A DNA stretch of 64,000 nt, taken from positions 1,743,985 to 1,807,984 of the forward strand of contig NC_088776.1 of the NCBI RefSeq assembly GCF_954871325.1, given 5' to 3'. This document shows positions 60,625 to 64,000 of the stretch, one piece after another. Position 1 is the first letter of the stretch. Each line of letters opens with the position of its first letter. Below the pieces are notes generated by a model, which was not told the origin of the DNA, searched no databases, and saw only the letters and a list, made by a program, of their open reading frames with translations. This stretch comes from Gordionus sp. m RMFG-2023. Its lineage: Eukaryota > Nematomorpha > Gordioida > Chordodea > Parachordodidae. The position numbers and the translations under genes are program-made.

Positions 60625-63600
60625 TTCTGAGCTTCTATAATATCAATAACTAAAAGAGTTTTAATACCTAAGCCTGAACCTATAATAAAATATATTTTAT
60701 AAAAAAATTTGCATTTCATATATTATATAATCAAGCAAATTTTCGGAGATTTATATACCTTTATTTTTCTTTGACACTTAAATTTAATTCATAATAAAAA
60801 TAGTTTATATAGATCAGAATCATCTTAATACTACGCTTCTATAATATCAATAAATAAAAGAGTTTTTAATACTACCTAAACCGGAACCTGTAATAAGTAT
60901 ATTTTTTTTAAAATGCATTTCATATATAATATAATCAGATTATCTTAATTCTACGCTTCTAAATATCAATAAATAAGTTTTAATACCTAAGCCGAAACCT
61001 GTAATATATATTTTTTTAAAAAAAATTTGCATTTCATATATTATATAATCAAGCAATGTATATTTTCGGAGATTTATATTATGCCTATATTTTTCTTTGA
61101 CACTTAAATTTAATTCATAATAAAAAATAGTTTATATAGATCAGAATCATCTTAAGCTTCTATAATATCAATAAATAAAAGATTTATTTAATAATACCTA
61201 AGCCGGAACCTGTATTAAATTATTTTTTTTTAAAAAAAATTTGCATTTCATATATTATATAATCAAGCAATGTATATTTTAGGAGATTTATATTATGCCT
61301 ATATTATTGTTTGACAACCCTCTATCAATATTATTTTTAAATTTAATTCATAATAAAAATAGTTTATATAGATCAGAATTATTTAAATACTACACTTCTA
61401 TAATATCAATAAATAAAAGAGTTTTTTAATAATACCTAAACCGGAACCTGTAATAAGTATATTTTTTTAAAAATGCATTTCATATATTATATAATCAGAT
61501 TATCTTAATTCTACGCTTCTATAATATCAATAAATAAGTTTTAATAATAAGCCGAAACCTATAATAAATATTTTTTTAAAAAAAATTTGCATTTCATATA
61601 TTATATAATCAAGCAATGTATATTTTCGGAGATTTATATTATACCTATATTTTTATTTGACACTTAAATTTAATTCATAATAAAAAATAGTTTATATAGA
61701 TCAGAATCATCTTAATACTACGCTTCTATAATATCAATAAATAATAGATTTATTTAATAATACCTAAGCCGGAACCTGTATTAAATTGATTTTTTTAAAA
61801 AAATTTGCATTTAATATATTATATAATCAAGCAATGTTATTTTCGGAGATTTATATACCTTTATTTTTCTTTGACACTTAAATTTAGTTCATAATAAAAA
61901 ATAGTTTATATAGATCAGAATTATTTAAATACTACGCTTCTATAATATCAATAAAAGAATTTTAATAATACTTAAGCCGGAATCTGTAATAAGTATATTT
62001 TTTTTAAAATGCATTTCATATATTATATAATCAGATTATCTTAATTCTACGCTTCTATAATATCAATAAATAAGTTTTAATACCTAAGCCGAAACCTGTA
62101 ATAAATATTTTTTTAAAAAAAAATTGCATTTCATATATTATATAATCAAGCAATGTATATTTTCGGAGATTTATATTATACCTATATTTTTCTTTGACAC
62201 TTAAATTTAATTCATAATAAAAAATAGTTTATATAGATCAGAATAATCTTAAGCTTCTATAATATCAATAAATAAAAGATTTATTTAATAATACCTAAGC
62301 CGGAACCTTTATTAATTTAATTTTTTTAAAAAAATTTGCATTTCATATATTATATAATCAAGTAATGTATATTTTCGGAGATTTATATTATGCTTATATT
62401 TTTGTTTGACAACCCTCTATCAATATTATTTTTAAATTTAATTCATAATAAAAATAGTTTATATAGATCAGAATCATCTTAATTCTACGCTTCTATAATA
62501 TCAATAAATAAAAGAGTTTTTTTATAATACCTAAGCCGAAACCTGTAATAAATAATTTTTTAAAAAATTTGCATTTCATTTATTATATCATCAAGCAATA
62601 TAATTTTGGAGATTTATATTATATAATTTAGTTTGACACTTAAATTTAATTCATAATAAAAAATAGTTTATATAGATCAGAATCATCTTAATACTACGCT
62701 ACTATAATATCAATAAATAAAAGATTTATTTAATAATACCTAAGCCGGAACCTGTATTAAATTAATTTTTTTTAAAAAATTTGCTTTTCATATATTATAT
62801 AATCAAGCAATGTTATTTTCGGAGATTTATATACCTTTATATTTCTTTGACACTTAAATTTAATTCATAATAAAAAATAGTTTATATAGATCAGAATCAT
62901 CTTAATACTACACTTCTATAATATCAATAAAAGAGTTTTAATTATACTTAAGCCGGAATCTGTAATAAGTATATTTTTTTTAAAATGCATTTCATATATT
63001 ATATAATCAGATTATCTTAATTCTACGCTTCTATAATATCAATAAATAAGTTTTAATACCTAAGCCGAAACCTGTAATAAATATTTTTTTTTAAAAAATT
63101 TGCATTTCATATATTATATAATCAAGGAATGTATATTTTATGAGATTTATATTATACCTATATTTTTCTTTGACACTTAAATTTAATTCATAATAAAAAA
63201 TAGTTTATATAGATCAGAATCATCTTAAGCTTCTATAATATCAATAAATAAAAGATTTCTTTAATAATACCTAAGCGGGAACCTGTATTAATTTAATTTT
63301 TTTAAAAAAATTTGCATTTCATATATTATATAATCAAGCAATGTATATTTTCGGAGATTTATATTATGCCTATATTTTTGTTTGACAACTCTCTATCAAT
63401 ATTATTTTTAAATTTAATTCATAATAAAAATAGTTTATATAGATCAGAATCATCTTAATTCTACGCTTCTATAATATCAATAAATAAAAGAGTTTTTTAA
63501 TAATACCTAAGCCGAAATCTGTAATAAATAATTTTTTAAAAAAATTTGCATTTCATATATTATATCATCAAACAATGTATATTTTTGGAGATTTATATTA

Positions 63601-64000
63601 TATAATTTAGTTTGACACTTAAATTTAATTCATAATAAACAATAATTTATATAGATCAGAATCATCTTAATACTACGCTTCTATAATATCAATAAATAAA
63701 AGATTTATTTAATAATACCTAAGCCGGAACCTGTATTAAATTAATTTTTTTTTAAAAAATTTGCATTTCATATATTATATAATCAAGTAATGTATATTTT
63801 CGGAGATTTATATTATACCTATATTTTTCTTTGACACTTAAATTTAATTCATAATAAAAAATAGTTTATATAGATCAGAATCATCTTAAGCTTCTATAAT
63901 ATCAATAAATAAAAGATTTCTTTAATAATACCTAAGCCGGAACCTGTATTAATTTAATTTTTTTTAAAAAATTTGCATTTCATATATTATATAATCAAGC
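60625..64000. repeat. Satellite with higher-order structure, runs off the window
   Basis: Subunits share cttctataatatcaataaat, cctaagccggaacctgtaat, tttgcatttcatatattata and tagtttatatagatcag. Spacing between successive atcag landmarks is 121, 206, 232, 122, 206, 214, 116, 207, 230, 209, 214, 116, 207, 230, 212 and 219 bp. From 61914 on, five subunits (about 116, 207, 230, 210, 215) recur as a block of about 0.98 kb, giving two full higher-order units. The left part has a variant six-subunit block of 1.1 kb. No coding frame was seen. Confidence 0.9.

Noticed and set aside
60625-64000. CRISPR-like regular repeats
   Set aside because: Repeats are long, adjacent and AT-rich with no unique spacers; this is a satellite in a eukaryotic context.

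Overview
The window is very AT-rich eukaryotic DNA (roughly three quarters A+T by eye). It has short spliced exons, long introns and dense repeats: hAT transposons and MITEs, a non-LTR retrotransposon family, LTR fossils and a satellite. It fits an invertebrate, probably arthropod, accessory region. A copepod-like genome is my guess and is not shown by the sequence. No tRNA, rRNA or prokaryotic operon structure was seen.

The best genes are spliced and came from reading splice sites and phases by hand. (1) A fibronectin type III (FN3)-like gene occurs three times: copy A on + (1364-4737), copy B on - (39436-41992) and copy C on - (56597-58783). Each has four exons in the same order. Exons i+ii form one FN3-like domain and iii+iv a second one ending at a stop. 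Copies A and C are open throughout; copy B is a pseudogene. All three carry the same MITE in the middle intron, so the MITE predates the duplication. (2) A von Willebrand factor A (VWA)-like gene on - (28044-33243) has four exons with matching phases and a degenerate metal-binding site; one or two further upstream exons may lie near 36.1-36.2 kb. (3) A possible two-exon secreted peptide gene lies at 10483-10814 (+). Several coding-like stretches (406-453, 5.9-6.6, 13.2-13.7, 36.9-37.1, 37.4-37.8 kb) remain unidentified.

Layout. 0-5 kb: FN3 copy A. 5-13 kb: retrotransposon tails, MITEs, the peptide candidate. 13-21 kb: an unidentified coding block, then a reiterated 250-350 bp repeat split by a complete-ended but decayed hAT element (17091-20383) with a perfect 8-bp target duplication. 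21-27 kb: decayed copies of a non-LTR retrotransposon with a YLDDG-type reverse transcriptase. 28-36 kb: VWA gene with repeat-filled introns. 36-38 kb: coding-like remnants. 38.6-43 kb: FN3 copy B. 45-49.4 kb: a cluster of related AT-rich repeats. 49.5-53.4 kb: a minus-strand retrotransposon copy split by a short LTR element. 53.5-55.7 kb: a minisatellite and a second LTR-type fossil. 55.9-59.6 kb: FN3 copy C. 60.6 kb to the end: a satellite with higher-order structure.

The FN3-like and VWA-like products look like extracellular beta-rich or adhesion-type proteins. Nothing here shows that they work together. All functional statements rest on motif and fold pattern read by eye; no search was run.
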